Position numbers and translations under genes: made by a program. A stretch of 64,000 nucleotides of DNA, taken from assembly GCF_029784165.1 (NCBI RefSeq), contig NC_073696.1, positions 2,108,001-2,172,000 on the forward strand, in the 5' to 3' direction. Source of the DNA: Wyeomyia smithii. Taxonomy: Eukaryota; Arthropoda; Insecta; Diptera; Culicidae. Below, piece by piece: positions 30,890 to 43,089 of the stretch. Every line of letters starts with the position of its first letter. Position 1 is the first letter of the stretch. Under the pieces are notes generated by a model, which made no database searches, was not told where the DNA came from, and saw only the letters and a program-made list of their open reading frames with translations.

Positions 30890-32425
30890 TCATGTTCTGC
30901 TTGATATCTTCAGTGGAATTCCTCCCTCTGGCACGAGAGTTATCACCGAAGGCATGAAGTCGATTTTTGCTTCTCGGGTAGCCTCAAAATTAAACTTTGA
31001 TAGCAGCAGCACCAGACCAATCTTCGAAATCATCGATCCCATACGGATTCCTGAAAATAAATATTTTTTTTAATCAAAACCTCGTCACTTTGATAGCTCA
31101 AGAAACTAACCAATATAATTTCGTGGACCTTCTCCAAACGGATAATAGGCCTTTTCGTCATAATTTTGACTCTCAGTGGCGAATCGTTCCGGTGCGTAGC
31201 GAGTGGGATCCGGGAAGTATTCTTCACTCATGCCATACGCCAGCAAAGGAATGATGACCTGAGTTCCCTTACGAATCACCACCTCCGAATCGGGAACCTG
31301 GTAGTCTGCAGTGCACTCTCGGTTCAAAATCGGTAATCCCGGATATTTCCTCAGAGTTTCTTTAACACACAAGTCCAGATATTTCATCTCTTTCACAACA
31401 CCGTAACTCACAATGCCGTTGGATTTTTGCAACGTTTCATCTATTTCATTTTGAAGCTTCTCCATACAGTCTGGATTATGGCTAAGTTCGTGCAGAGTAA
31501 AACTAATCACCGCATTCGAGGTATCCGAACCGGCAATGTAGAAGAGGAAAATATTGGCAGCACATTGTCCCAGCGTCAGCATCACTTCCTTGTTTTTAGT
31601 GTCCTCCCGTCGTAGTTCAATCAACTGTTGAATGAAATCCTTTCGCTGTGTGTTATTTTTCTCACGAAACTCAATCTGTTCGGTGATTATCTTGGTAACA
31701 AACTCAATCACTTCCGGTTCCAGCCCCGATATGCCAGTAATTCTTAACAATTCTGGACACAAAAATACAGCCGTCGATCGAAAGTTAATGGAAAAAGTAT
31801 CCTTTTAAATGAAATCCATGACACTAGTAAAATTATCGTTCAGATTATTGATGCAGTCAGCCTCATAGCCGAAGAAAACACTAGCCACAATCTCCTGCAT
31901 AAAGCGACCTATGATTGCGCGCATATCCACAACTTCACACCGGGATGCTTTCGGATTTAAATGCTTTTGTAGTTTGTATCCAACATCCATGATGGTTGGA
32001 AGCATGTTGCGTAGTTGTCTGGATGTAAAAGTCGGAGTAAATTTATTTCGCAAAGCTTTCCACCGCTGTCCCGGCAGGGCGAACAGATGTGCAGTAAACG
32101 GATCACCTTGTTCATTACAGTACACACCTCGATCGTGAAAGAACTTGAAATCCACTGTCATTATCTGATAAGCCAAGTGGGCATCTCGGATCAAAATGGC
32201 CGGACGGAAAAATAAGTAGATTCCTACCAGTGGACCCTTTGTCTTGGGGTACAGTTTGTTAACCCCAACTCCGAACGAATCCACTCTCTTGGCCACCGTC
32301 TCGATGTTACCGTACGGAATAACTGGCTTCAGATTCGGTACGCCGTGACGATCCCAGAACGAGTAGAGGTACTTCAGACCTAAGTAAATCGCCGAAGCGA
32401 CAATTCCAACCGTTATAAACCACAC
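30890..32425 (-). pseudogene. CYP6-like cytochrome P450 pseudogene
   Basis: Two exons, 32425-31111 and 31050-30890, flank a 60-bp GT-AG intron. Exon lengths (1315 and 161 bp) equal those of the neighbouring intact gene, so there are no indels. Three separate lesions are visible. The start codon aligned to the paralogue's ATG is GTG (32423-32425). Codon 207 is TAA (31805-31807), where the paralogue has CAG. The haem-ligand cysteine codon 437 is TAT (31115-31117), giving FGEGPRNYIG. The rest is well preserved: N-terminal membrane anchor, WKALRNK C-helix, I-helix AGSDTS, KETLR (ExxR) and PERF. Loss of the thiolate ligand alone would abolish haem-thiolate catalysis. The degree of conservation suggests recent inactivation. 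A polyadenylation hexamer (AATAAA, minus strand) overlaps the region just after the stop. Confidence 0.9.
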
Positions 32426-33475
32426 CCTGCTAGTTGCGCTGTTCAAAGTGAACTGCAACCTGACCAGTGCCCGGTCAGTAAATTTAAAATCAAATCATCT
32501 CGTTTCCTTTATCATCCTTATCTGCTGTCCTTTAAATCTTCTTTTCAGCTTGAATAGTTCAAAGGCATAGAAAGTCGATAAGTCATAGAAGTCGATTTTT
32601 CTTACAACTTTTTTTAGACATAACTACACGTTCGTGTCATTAATTTTAAAGACATTGGGCATCAACAATAAAAAAAATATTTCTTTCATTGTTTTATGTA
32701 CTGCTACTTGTGCACTGTTTTTCCTTTTTTTGCATCGAAGCTTCAAAGTCTGATTGAGCTCAGAAGAAAAAGGAAGCTCGGATAGTGATCACAAATGGGG
32801 TAGCAATAATGGTTTGAATCATCCAAAGCATTTGGAAAATTTGTGACACAACGAAAAAGAAACAAAATGAATTGACAACCACAGCCGCGCTCAATGCCGT
32901 CGTTCGGTTAGGGATTGATTTTGCGGAAAAAGATTTGGAAATCGAATAGTAGGTGGCAACAATAATTTCACTGAACCGCGTCCTACAGGGAAATGGCGGC
33001 AACCGTGTTTTTGGAAAAGGAATTCTTAACAACCGCTAAGCAGCATTAACAAAAATGCTAGAATTTGGAGGAACCTGCAAGAAGGTGTGTGAGGGGTTCT
33101 CATCCGCTCTAGATGAGATTTATTTTCATCATAATCAACTGACAAAGCGGCTCAAGTTGGAGGATGAAACGATCGAAGAAAATGGGCAAGCGTGCAGGGT
33201 TTAGTAAACGTTAGTGAATTACATCTTAGGTGAGGTGACGCCAAGTGTTTAATTCTAGTTCGCTAGAACGAGCGGTCGATAGTAGAATAGATAGAAAGTG
33301 AAAAGAAGATTATCGAAAAAATTGTCAATACAGAAGGTCCGAGAGGCGAAATGACAAAACTAATCAACATACACTTAGGTCTTTTTTAATTTTAATCCGC
33401 GTAAATTTCGAAATTCGTGTAAAAAACTGCATAAAAAAGTCCTTAGTGTTAATGAGTAAACGTTAAAATGCAGTG
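32426..33475. other. 5' flank of the P450 pseudogene and unassigned sequence
   Basis: The first ~90 bp resemble the 5' flank of the intact paralogue (40501-40610), including GACCAGTGCCCGGTCAGTAA and ATCTGCTGTC. Beyond that nothing is recognised; a 49-codon frame near 33054 has no assignable product. Confidence 0.5.
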
Positions 33476-33890
33476 CAATTGTGGAAGAGCAAACAAAAGC
33501 TGGGTTTGTGAAGGTGTTTATTTCGCCTTATAGCAGTCGGGTTGTGTTGGTACCAAAAAACAAGATTGGGTCCTTCTACATGGCGGTGAATTATAGAATG
33601 CTCAATACTAAAGCCGTAACGGACCGATATCCAATGTAGTTGACTGGAGCAGAGACCGATATCCCATACAATTGGTGAAGCAGAGATATTTATTACCGTT
33701 AATTTATATTCAGGATACTATCAAATACCCGAGGAAAGCCAAGAGTGTACGGCTTTTTTGACACGTGACGGCCATTATCATCTTCTCAAATACCGTTCGG
33801 GTATGCAAATTGGTTTTCTCAATATTTCAACGTGCGATGAATGAGTTGACAAAGAAGCTCCACGGTGAGGGTACCGTTGCATATATTGGC
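33476..33890 (+). pseudogene. Ty3/gypsy-type retrotransposon RT relic
   Basis: Translation gives SPYSSRVVLVPKNK, MAVNYRMLNTKAVTDRYPM, then FITVNLYSGYYQIPEESQEC and TAFLTRDGHYHLLKYRSGM. These match the start of Ty3/gypsy RT (SPYSSPVVLVxKKDG, xVDYRxLNxxTxxDRYPxP, DLxSGYxQIPxxxxxxxxTAF). Frame changes occur around 33630 and 33800, and after the latter the expected FQRxMNxL block appears in another frame (FQRAMNELTKKL). No LTRs, protease, integrase or gag were recognised. Confidence 0.7.
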
Positions 33891-34104
33891 GGGAAGAATG
33901 CGGCTGGTGAAATTTCAATAAAAAAAGGATTTACTATAAATTAAAGAGAATCGCATTTTTTTGACCTGCTATCGAATTCAATATGATCTTGAACAAAATC
34001 CCAAACGTTTTTGGTCATTTGTTAACGAGAGAGGTAAGGAAACTGGACTTCCTGCTCAAATGGTATTGTAATATGTTAGTGATACTGAAAACATATGATC
34101 GTTT

Positions 34105-36294
34105 TGTTAAGCAGTTTTCTCTCTCTCTCTCGCCTCCTTTCTCTATCTCTCTCTCCTTTTCTCTCTCTCTTCTTTTCTCTATCGCTCTCTTTCTTTCTCT
34201 TATCTCTATCTTTTTCTCACTCTTTTTTCTTTCTTTCTCATTCTTTTATCTCTTTCTTTCACCCTTTTTTCCTTCCCCTTTGTCACTCTCTCTCTTTTTT
34301 TTCTCCTTCTGTTACTCTCTTTCTTCACTCTCTTCCTCACTTTTTTTTCTTTCTCTTTCTTACTCCTTTGTCTCTCTATTTCTCTATCCTTTTTCTCTCT
34401 CTTTCCCATTCTTTTTTCTATCTTCTTTCTCACTTTTCTCTCTCTTTCTTTGTCTCTCATTTTCCTCTCTTTTTCTCACGCTCTTGTCTCTCTCCCTTTT
34501 CGCTCACTTTCTCACTTTTTTTCTCTCTATTGCGCATTCTTTTCTCGCTCTCTTTTTCTCTCCAACTCAAATTTTTCTCCCTTTGTCACTCTCTAGTCTC
34601 TCTATCTCTCTCTTTCGAGCTGTTTTTCTCTCTTGCTCACTCTTTTTTCTTTCTCTTTCGCACTCTTTTTTCTCTTTCGTTCTTACTTATTTTTCTTTCT
34701 TTTCTCATTGATTTTTTTCTCTTTCTCATATTTTTTTGTCTTTTTCTCGCTTGTTCTCCACCCTTCCACTCTTTTTTACATTGTTCTTCTCTCTCTTTGT
34801 CACTCTTTTTTCTCTCTTTACACCATTTTCTCTCTTTTTCACACCATTTTCTCTCCTTTTTCACTATTTTCTCTCTCTTTCTCACTCTGTTTACTCTCCC
34901 TCTGTCACTCTTTTCCTTTTCTCTCTTATATTTTTTGTCTGTTTTCTCGCTTGTTCTCCTCCCCTCCACTCATTTTTCACTCGTTTTTCGCATTCTTTCT
35001 CAGTCTTTTTTTCTCTCTCTTTTTCTCATCATTTTCTCTTTTTTTCGCTATTTTCTCTCTCTTTCTCACTACTTTCTCTTTCTTTCTCACTCTATTTCCT
35101 CTCCCTCTGTCACTCTTTCCCTTCTCTCTCACTATTTCCCTTTTCCCTCTCACTCTTTCCCTTCTCTCTCTCCCTCTCTCTCACTCTTTCCCTTCTCTCT
35201 CTCTCTTTTTCCATTCTTTTTCTCTTCCTATCTCTCTCTGTAACTCCTGTTTTCTCTTTTTCTCACTTTGCTCTCTCAATCTTTTTTACTCTTTTCCCAT
35301 TCTCTTTCTTACTCGTTTCTCTCTCTCTTTCTCTCACTCTCTCTCTCTCTTTGCCACTTCTTTCTGTCACTCTTCTCTCTCTTTCACTCTTTTTTCTCTT
35401 TCTCTTTCATTTTTTCGCTTTTTCTTTATTTTTTCTCTCTCTCACTCTTTTTTTCACTCTCTCACTCTTTTATCTCGCTCTCACTCTTTTTTCCCTTTTC
35501 TCACTCTTTCTCCTCTCTCTCGTTATATTTTTTCACTATATCTTGCCTCCCTCTGTCACTCTTTTTTCTCTTTCATTATCCCTTTTTTTCGATCTCTTTC
35601 TCACTCCTTTTTTTCTCTTTCTTATTTTGTTTTTCCCTTTCTCTCTTTCTCACTCTTTGTTTTCTTACTCTGTCACTCTTTCTTATCTCTCTCCCTGCCT
35701 TTCTCTTTCTCTGTCTTCCTCATTCACGATTTCTCCCTTTTTTCTCTCTATTTCTCACTCTATTTTCTCTTTCTTTTTTCTCTCTTTCTCACTCTTTTTT
35801 CTATCTCTATCTCACACTTTTTTCCTCACTTTTTTCACTCTGTTTCTCGCTCCTTTCTCATTCTTTTTCTCACTCGTTTTTATCTCTTTTTGTCACTTAT
35901 TTCTCTCACTCTTCTTTCTGTTTCACTCGTTTTATCTCTTTCTCATTCGTTTTTTCGCTTTCTCACTGCCTTTTCTCTCTATGCTTTTTCCTCTCTCTCT
36001 CACAAACACATTTTTTTTTCTTCTTTTTAAAAAAGACTGAGAGAGCCCAAATAAAAAACATCCGCATAGTTACTACTAGTCTTTAAAATAACAATATATT
36101 CTCACAAAATCTTTTCTTCCTCTGTCGCTCTTTTCACTCTCTCATTCTCCCTATTTTGCTTTTTTTTTCACTCCTTTTTCTTTCTCTTTCGCATTTTTTC
36201 TCTCTCCTACTCTCTTTCCTACTCTCTTTCTTACTCTATCTCTCTCCCTCTGTCACTCTTTCTCTCTCACTCTCTCTTTCTCTCTATCTATCTC

Positions 36295-36327
<33 letters not shown>

Positions 36328-37715
36328 TTATCTATCCTTCTCTCTATCTATCTCTTTCTCTATCTTCCTTTTTCTCTTTTCTCTCTTTTTTGTCTGTCTC
36401 TCTCTCACTCTTTTTTCTGTCTATCTCTCAATTTTTTTTACAATATCTTCTCTTCCTCTGTCGCTCTTTTCATTCTCTCATTCTCCCTCTTTTGCGATCT
36501 TTTTCTCACTCCTTTTTCTTTCTCTTTCTCATTTTTTCTCTGTCTCACTCTCTTTTTGACTCTTTGTTCTCTTTTTCTGTCACTCTTTCTCATCTCTCTT
36601 TCTCTTTCTCTATCTTCCTTTTCTCTATTTTTCCCTTTCTTCTCTGTTTTTATCATTTTTTCCTCTCTCTTTTTACTCTTTTTCTGACTTTTTTCTCTAT
36701 CTCTATCACATGCTTATTTCCTCTCTCTTTTCACTTTTTCCTCTGTTTCTCACTCTTTTCTCACTGGTTCCTCATTCTTTTTCTCACTCGTTTTTCTTTC
36801 TCTTTGTCACTTTTTCCTCTTTCACTCATTTCTCTTTCACTCATTTCTCTTTCACTCGTTTTCTCTTTTCTCATTCATGTTTTCGCTTTCTCATTCTCTT
36901 TTCTCTTTATCACCCTTTTACCTCTCCCTCCCTCTTTTTTCTCTCTCACTCTAATTTTTTTCTCACAATTATCCAGATTGTCGTGTTTTTCTCCTAAACA
37001 AGACTGAGAAAGTGAGTTAATACTAGTCTTGAAAAAAAAAAAAAACAAAATATCCTCACAAAATCTATTTTTCCTCTGTCCCTCTTTACATTCTCTCCTT
37101 TTCCCTTTTTTGCTCTCTTTCTCACTCATTTTTTTCTCTTTCTCATTTTTCCTCTCTTTTACTCTCTTTCTCGCTCTATCTCTCTCCCTCTGACCCTCTT
37201 TCTTCTCTCTATTTATCTATCTTTCTATCTATCTATTTCTCTCTCTCTCTCTCTTCATCTATCTCTTGCTCTATCTTCCTCTTTCGCTTTTTCTCTCTTT
37301 CTCTCTTTCTTGTCTCTCTCTTCCTTTTTTCTCTCTCTTTGTATTTCCAGTTTTTCCCTCTTTCTCACTCTTTTCTCTAACTCTATCTCACACTTTTTTC
37401 CTCCCTTTTACTCACTTTTGTCTCTCTGTTTCTCACTCTATTCTCATTCTCTTTCCAACTCGTTTTTCTCTCTCTTTGTGACTTTTTTCTCTCACTCTCC
37501 GCTCTCTTTCACTCGTTTTCTCTCTTTCTCATCCGTTTTTCTCGCTTTTTCACTCTTTTTTCTCTCTTACTCTTTTTTCTTTCTCTCTCTAATTTTTTTT
37601 TCACACAATATCTTTTCTTCCTTGTCACTCTTTTTTCGCTCTCTTTCTCACTCCTTTTTTTCTCTTTCTTATTTTTTCTCTCTCTTACTTTCTCTCTCTC
37701 TCTCATTCTCTTTCT
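34105..37715. repeat. 3.6-kb pyrimidine-rich (CTTT/CTCT) satellite
   Basis: The plus strand is almost entirely C and T: runs of TCTCTC, TTTTTTCTC and CACTCTTTTTTCTC. A pure ATCT tract is near 36290-36340. Two non-repeat islands with the same sequence (AAGACTGAGA..., TACTAGTCTT, ATATTCTCACAAAATCT) occur at 36025-36110 and 36990-37070, showing a higher-order period of about 0.96 kb; partial islands are at 36430 and 37600. All long Phe/Ser/Leu frames here are composition artefacts. Lying between two P450 copies, it probably expanded after or with the duplication. Confidence 0.9.
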
Positions 37716-38962
37716 TACTGTTAAACGATCCAATCGATCCAAAAGTTAATGTTAGAATAAGGGATTAGATTAAGGGAGGATTTCTAAGATAAAAAAGACG
37801 AAAAATAAAGAAAGATTGTTTTAAAATTCAGTTGTATTTTTTGTAATTAATAATTATTCAAATGTTTTTAACAAAATAATATAATTAAAGAAAAACCTCA
37901 ATTCATAAGAAATAATACCCTAGACTTTGTCGCTACACGGTGATTAGGAAAATTGTCTATCACTGATTTGACAGGTAAACTATTCTCATACAGATATCAA
38001 AAAGTTTCGTATTGTTATAAAGATAGTTTAGCATATACATTAATATAGTAAAAATATATGACTTCATAGGAGGATATTTTATGAAAATATTTTTCGGACC
38101 ACAAAATTATGAAAAAAACCTATTGTATTTGTTTCATTTGGTATGCTCAAACGAATGAATTGAATTGAATCTCGAATTTCACGATTTTATTCGTAATTTA
38201 TAATTTCATTAAAAAATAAATGAATGAAACTTGGAACAATCGAAACTAAATTCAAAAATATATTTCACTCTAGATAATCGAACTGCTTATTTATTACTCT
38301 GTTCCTTTCCTAGAACATTTAATTAGCTTATAAAAAAATACTGTACTCCAAAAATGACATAAATTTGAAAATTATCTAATGACTGTATGTCGATGATATC
38401 ATCTGATATTGAATGAAATAGCGGCTTTTAATTTATTTACCTCGGATATGTCTAATCGAATTCACGCTTTCAATAAATTCTTACAAATTTTATCGGATTT
38501 GGTCAATCGGTTGCAATATATACTTTCTTAAAAGTGGCTACTCATGACATTTTTGAGAAGTGCATGCATTATTTTATAAACTTTAGTTCAAAAACTGTTG
38601 CTCGAAACATTAACTTGACTAAAAATGAGTGAAAAATTATCAAAACCAATGAAAGCGAATCCTAATGTGAACTACAAAATTACGCAATTGCTTGAACAAT
38701 ATTTTTACATAACACTACTGTACCACATTTTGAATTCCTTTTCACAATTTATTCGTATCACATTTTATCACTTTTCACTTCCTTCACATTTTCCCCCTCC
38801 AACATGGAGTCTTTTTCAGCATTTTAATGGACTGTCCATCTGCATAGGAAGTAAATTAGACTGCTGGCGAAAATGGCCAGAGAATGGTCTTCTTGTTATT
38901 TTTGTAGTCTTACAAAATAAATGAATATCTATTTCAAACAAAAGTTGAATAGTATTCCATGC
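37716..38962. other. AT-rich spacer between satellite and P450 gene
   Basis: Very AT-rich with no recognised gene. The last ~100 bp is the 3' flank shared with the P450 pseudogene locus. Confidence 0.45.
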
Positions 38963-40500
38963 TCAAATTCTACTTGATATTTTCAGTGGGATTCCTCCTT
39001 GCGGCACCAGTGTTACCATTGAAGGCATGAAGTCAATTTTTGCTTCTCGAGTAGCTTCAAACTTGAACCTAGATAGCAACAGCACCAAACCAATTTTCGA
39101 TATCATCGATCCCATACGGATTCCTGAAAATAAACATTTTTCAAATAAAAATTCCCTTCACTTTTATGGCACAAAAAAAACGAACCAATACAATTTCGTG
39201 GACCTTCTCCAAACGGATAGTAAGCCTTTTCGTCATAATTGTGACCCTCAACCGTGAAACGTTCCGGTGCGTAGCGAGTGGGATCCGGGAAGTATTCTTC
39301 ACTCATGCCATACGCCAGCAGAGGAATGATGACCTGAGTTCCCTTACGAATCACCACTTCCGAATCGGGAACCTGGTAGTCTGCAGTGCACTCTCGGTTC
39401 AAAATCGGTAATCCCGGATATTTTCTCAGAGTTTCCTTAACACACAAGTCCAGATATTTCATCTCTTTTACAACATCGTAACTCACAACGCCGTTGGATT
39501 TTTGCAACGCTTCATCAATTTCATTTTGAAGCTTTGCCATACAATCTGGATTATGGGTCAGTTCGTGCAGGGTGAAACTAATCGCCGCATTCGAGGTATC
39601 TGAACCAGCAATGTAGAAGAGGAAAATGTTAGCGGCACACTGTCCCAGTGACAACATCACTTCCTTGCTCTTAGTGTCCTCCCGTCGAAGCTCGATCAAC
39701 TGTTGGATAAAATCCTTTCGCTGAGTGTTATTTTTCTCACGAAACTCGATCTGTTCGGTGATTATTTTGGTTACAAACTCGATTACCTCTGATGGTAACC
39801 CCGATATGCCAGTAATTCTCAGCAATTCGGGACACAAAAATACTGCCGTCGTACGAAAGTTAATTGCAAAAGTATCCTTCTGAATGTATTCCATTATACT
39901 GGTAAATTTATCGTTCAGATTGTTGATGCAGTCAGCTTCATAGCCAAAGAAAACACTGGCCACAATCTCCTGCATAAAACGACCAAGAATTACGCGCATG
40001 TCCACAACCTCACCCCGGGATGCTATCGGATCCAAATGTTTTTGTAGTTTGTATCCAACATCCATGATGGTTGGAAGCATGTTGCGTAGTTGTCCGGAGG
40101 TAAAAGTCGGTGTAAACTTATTCCGCAAAGCTTTCCATCGCTGTCCAGACAGGGCGAACAGATGCGCAGTAAATGGATCACCTTGTTCGTTACAGTACAC
40201 GCCTCGATCATGAAAGAACTTGAAATCCACCGTCATTAACCGATGAGCCAAGTGGGCATCTCGGATCAAAATGGCCGGACGGAAAAACAAGTAGATTCCC
40301 ATCAGTCGACCCTTCGTCTTGGGGTACAGTTTGTTAACCCCAACTCCGAGCGAATCCACCCTCTTGGCCACCGTCTCGATGTTACCGTACGGGATAACTG
40401 GCTTCAGATTCGGTACGCCGTGGCGATCCCAGTACGAGTAGAGGTACTTCAGACCTAAGTAAATCGCCGTGGCGACAATTCCAACCGTTATCAACCACAT
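38963..40500 (-). CDS. CYP6-like cytochrome P450 monooxygenase (intact)
   Basis: CDS is complement of 39186-40500 joined to 38963-39123 (62-bp intron, GT at 39185, AG at 39124), 491 residues, normal for CYP3-clan insect P450s (~490-510). An upstream in-frame TTG at 40533 is not a plausible start; the ATG at 40500 begins a hydrophobic anchor (MWLITVGIVATAIYLGLKYL) followed by YWDRHGVPNLKP, as expected for an ER-membrane microsomal enzyme. Diagnostic residues: W122 in WKALR (C-helix), AGSDTS with T302 (I-helix oxygen activation), E356-R359 of ExxR, PERF 412-415, and F430-x2-G-x-R-x-C437-x-G. The expected reaction is NADPH-P450 reductase-dependent monooxygenation of lipophilic substrates; the actual substrate is unknown. 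CYP6 family is likely from motifs and intron position; subfamily not determined. It is the close paralogue of the pseudogene at 30.9 kb. Confidence 0.92.
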
Positions 40501-41459
40501 CCTGCTCGTTGCGCTGCTCGAAGTGAACTGCAACCGGACCAGTGCCCGGTCAGTAAATTTAAAACCAAATCGTCTCGTTATCTTAAGCGTTATCTGCTGT
40601 CTTTCAAATCAGCTAGCGAAGTAGGTAGTAAACAAAAGTTTTCGCTGTGAACTATTTCACGAGCCAAGGTTCGAAATAAACTGTTATCTTGTACTGAACT
40701 AGTGGCTAGGTGCGAATATAATTTTCAACTGTCGTTTGAGAATTGACTTTTAGTTCTAGATTCAGATAGATTCGTTGCTTTCGTTGCGATGAAAATGACA
40801 GCGGTAATATGCAACAGTGGGTTCGTTTAACAGACATTTTCAAATTATTACCCTTCGTAGGCATGGAACATTGTCAGTTTTAAACATATAGTTGGTATCC
40901 CAGCTCGTTCAAACGTGTCGAAGCTCCCGCTTATTATGACTAATCTACTAGAGATTTCACGCGTAACATCCTAATTGAACTTGCCCACATGATGGCCTTG
41001 TGCTCAGAGATTGCTTCCGTGTTATTTCTATTTCTTTAGCCCAACTCGAGTACATAAAATAAAATAAAATTGTCAGTTTGGCCCACCAATATTTGTTCAG
41101 TAGAAGCATCATCTAAAATGTTAATAAAATTCTAGATCATCATTTATATATTTCAGAAAAATATTAAATTATAAATAACGTACTGTCACTAAGACCGTTG
41201 ATAATATCTGTTGCGACGTCACACTCGGATTCGGTATCATGCCAATAATATTTTTTTTTATTTTTATTATTCCAAACAACTCTTATCGGAGTCACAAACA
41301 ATAGCCCTGATAAGAAATCTAGCGCTAGTTGATTCCACTTTCGTACCGAGAGTGAGTGTGCATTTTTCTGCCAGCTTGAAATGATTTGCAATTTTGGTTG
41401 CTTTGGAAGACATGCATTTATTCGGCAGCGCCAGCGCGTGCAGAAAGAGTCTTTTAGTT
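40501..41459. other. Intergenic spacer between P450 genes
   Basis: Contains the presumed promoter of the gene at 38963-40500 (minus strand). A weak TTTTAAATTTA at ~40552-40562 lies upstream of a GCAGTTC candidate start near 40529; a canonical TATA was not seen. The rest is unassigned and includes the 3' end region of the next gene. Confidence 0.4.
41417..41422 (-). terminator. Polyadenylation signal AATAAA of the third P450 gene
   Basis: AATAAA on the minus strand about 40 bp after the stop codon at 41460-41462. Confidence 0.5.
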
Positions 41460-42997
41460 TCAGATTCTGTTAGTGATTCGCAGTGGAATGCCTCCCTCGG
41501 GAACCAATGTCACTAGAGCGGGACTAAATTGGATTTTGGGACCAACCACAGGCTCGAAATTGTATTTCGACAGCAGAAGAATTAAACCTATTTTTGCCAC
41601 CACAATTCCCCATCTGTATCCTGTTTAGAAGATAATAACTCATAACTAATAATATTTTTAAAGCTCTACTCACACAACCTACCAATACAGTACCGCGGTC
41701 CTTCCCCAAAGGGGTAATACGCCTTCTCATCAAATCGCTTGAAAGCGTCATCGAATCGCTCCGAAATGTAGCGCTCAGGTTCAGGGAAGTATTTTTCATC
41801 CATACTGATTCCCAGCAGAGGAATCACCAGCTGAGTTCCTTTCTTGATCACCACATCGGAATCCGGCAACCGATATTCCTCCGTACACTCGCGGTTAAGA
41901 ATCGGAAGTCCAGGATACTTGCGGAGTGTTTCCTTCAGGCACAAATCGAGCAGCTTCATCTCGCCCAAAACATCGTAATCGATTGCCCCATTGGATTTTT
42001 TCAGCGTTTCATCAATTTCACCTTGCAGTCGTCTCATGATATCCGGGTTCTGACTTAGCTCATGTAAAGTGAAAATTATTGAAGCCGTTGAAGGCTCGGA
42101 ACCGGCCACGTAGAACAAGAAAACGTTCGCCGCACACTGTCCCAGACTCATGGCCAGTTCGTTATTTTCGCAAGCTTCCCTTCTAAGATCTATCAACTGC
42201 TGGATGAAATCTTTTCTTACGACACCATTCTTCTCTCGATGTTCGATCTGTTCCGTAATAATATGCGTCACAAACTTGATAACTTCCGGATGTAACGACG
42301 TGGTTTTAGTGATCTTAAGAAGCTCGGGACACACAAAAACTGCCGCATTGCGAAAGTTCGTGATGAAACTTTGCTTCTGGGAAGTGCGTAGCACTCGACG
42401 GAACGATTCGTTCGGATCTTCAATACAGTTGGCATCGATTCCAAAGAACACCGACGCGATTATCTGCAGCACAAAGCGAGAACTGACGTCACGCATTTCA
42501 ACAACTTCTCCCCGCTTGGCCATCGGTTCCAGGTGCTTCTGTAACCTATGACTGAGTTCCAAAAACGTTGGCAGCATGTTCCGCATTTGACCGGGAGTAA
42601 AGGTCGGCGTAAGCTTGTTTCGTAGGTTTTTCCATCGCTTTCCGGGTAGAGCAAACAGATTCGCCGAAAAGGGATCTCCGTTTTCGTTGCAATAAACTCC
42701 GCGGTCGTGAAAGTGATTGAAATCGCTTGTCATAATTCGCTGCGCTAAATGAGGATCCCGGATTAGAATGGCCGGACGGTAGAAGAGGTAAATCCCAACC
42801 AGAGAACCGCTGGTTCGACGGTACCATTCGTTGATGGCAACGCCGAATGATTCCTTCTTCCGGGCAACGGTTCCGAGATTACCGGAGGGAATCTGAGGCT
42901 TAACGCTTGGCAGTCCCTGCCGCTCCCAGTATGAGTAAAAGTATTTGAGCACACAAGCCACAGCCGCCCATAAGAGGGCGAAAAAATAGATGAACAT
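41460..42997 (-). CDS. CYP6-like cytochrome P450 with atypical I-helix
   Basis: CDS is complement of 41683-42997 joined to 41460-41620, with a 62-bp intron (donor GTAGGT, acceptor CAG); 491 residues, identical exon lengths to the gene at 39.0-40.5 kb. The ATG at 42997 begins the anchor MFIYFFALLWAAVACVLKYF; the in-frame GTG at 43039 is not needed. Seen: YWERQGLPSVKP hinge, WKNLRNK C-helix, KETLRKYPGLPILNREC (ExxR 356-359), FGEGPRYCIG with haem ligand C437. The I-helix motif reads AGSEPS: residue 302, normally Thr of (A/G)Gx(D/E)T(T/S), is Pro (codon CCT, 42092-42094). The gene is otherwise fully open, so it is either a functional enzyme with altered oxygen activation or an enzyme starting to decay. 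It has the clearest promoter in the window. It is more diverged from the other two copies than they are from each other. Confidence 0.92.
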
Positions 42998-43053
42998 TTT
43001 CAGGCAGGAGATCCCTTCTTCTCTCAACACCTGATGCACTCAAATAATGTTTC

Positions 43054-43089
43054 ACTGAGGGAAACATTCGGTTCGATGCGAGGTTTATA
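43054..43089 (-). promoter_or_regulatory. Core promoter (TATA plus TCAGT initiator) of the third P450 gene
   Basis: Minus strand TATAAA (43084-43089) is followed 33 bp from its first base by the A of TCAGT (43054-43058), the arthropod initiator. This spacing is canonical. It predicts a 5' UTR of about 58 nt before the ATG at 42997. Confidence 0.6.

Noticed and set aside
33983..37768. Very long overlapping open frames (up to 465 codons) rich in Phe, Ser and Leu
   Set aside because: They occur in several frames at once and result from the CT-repeat lacking stop codons; no domain or start context.
40501..40533. N-terminal extension of the intact P450 starting at 40533
   Set aside because: The codon there is TTG; the ATG at 40500 gives a proper membrane anchor and the same exon length as the neighbouring gene.
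42998..43039. N-terminal extension of the third P450 starting at 43039
   Set aside because: The codon is GTG and the ATG at 42997 matches the paralogue start and the predicted 5' UTR.
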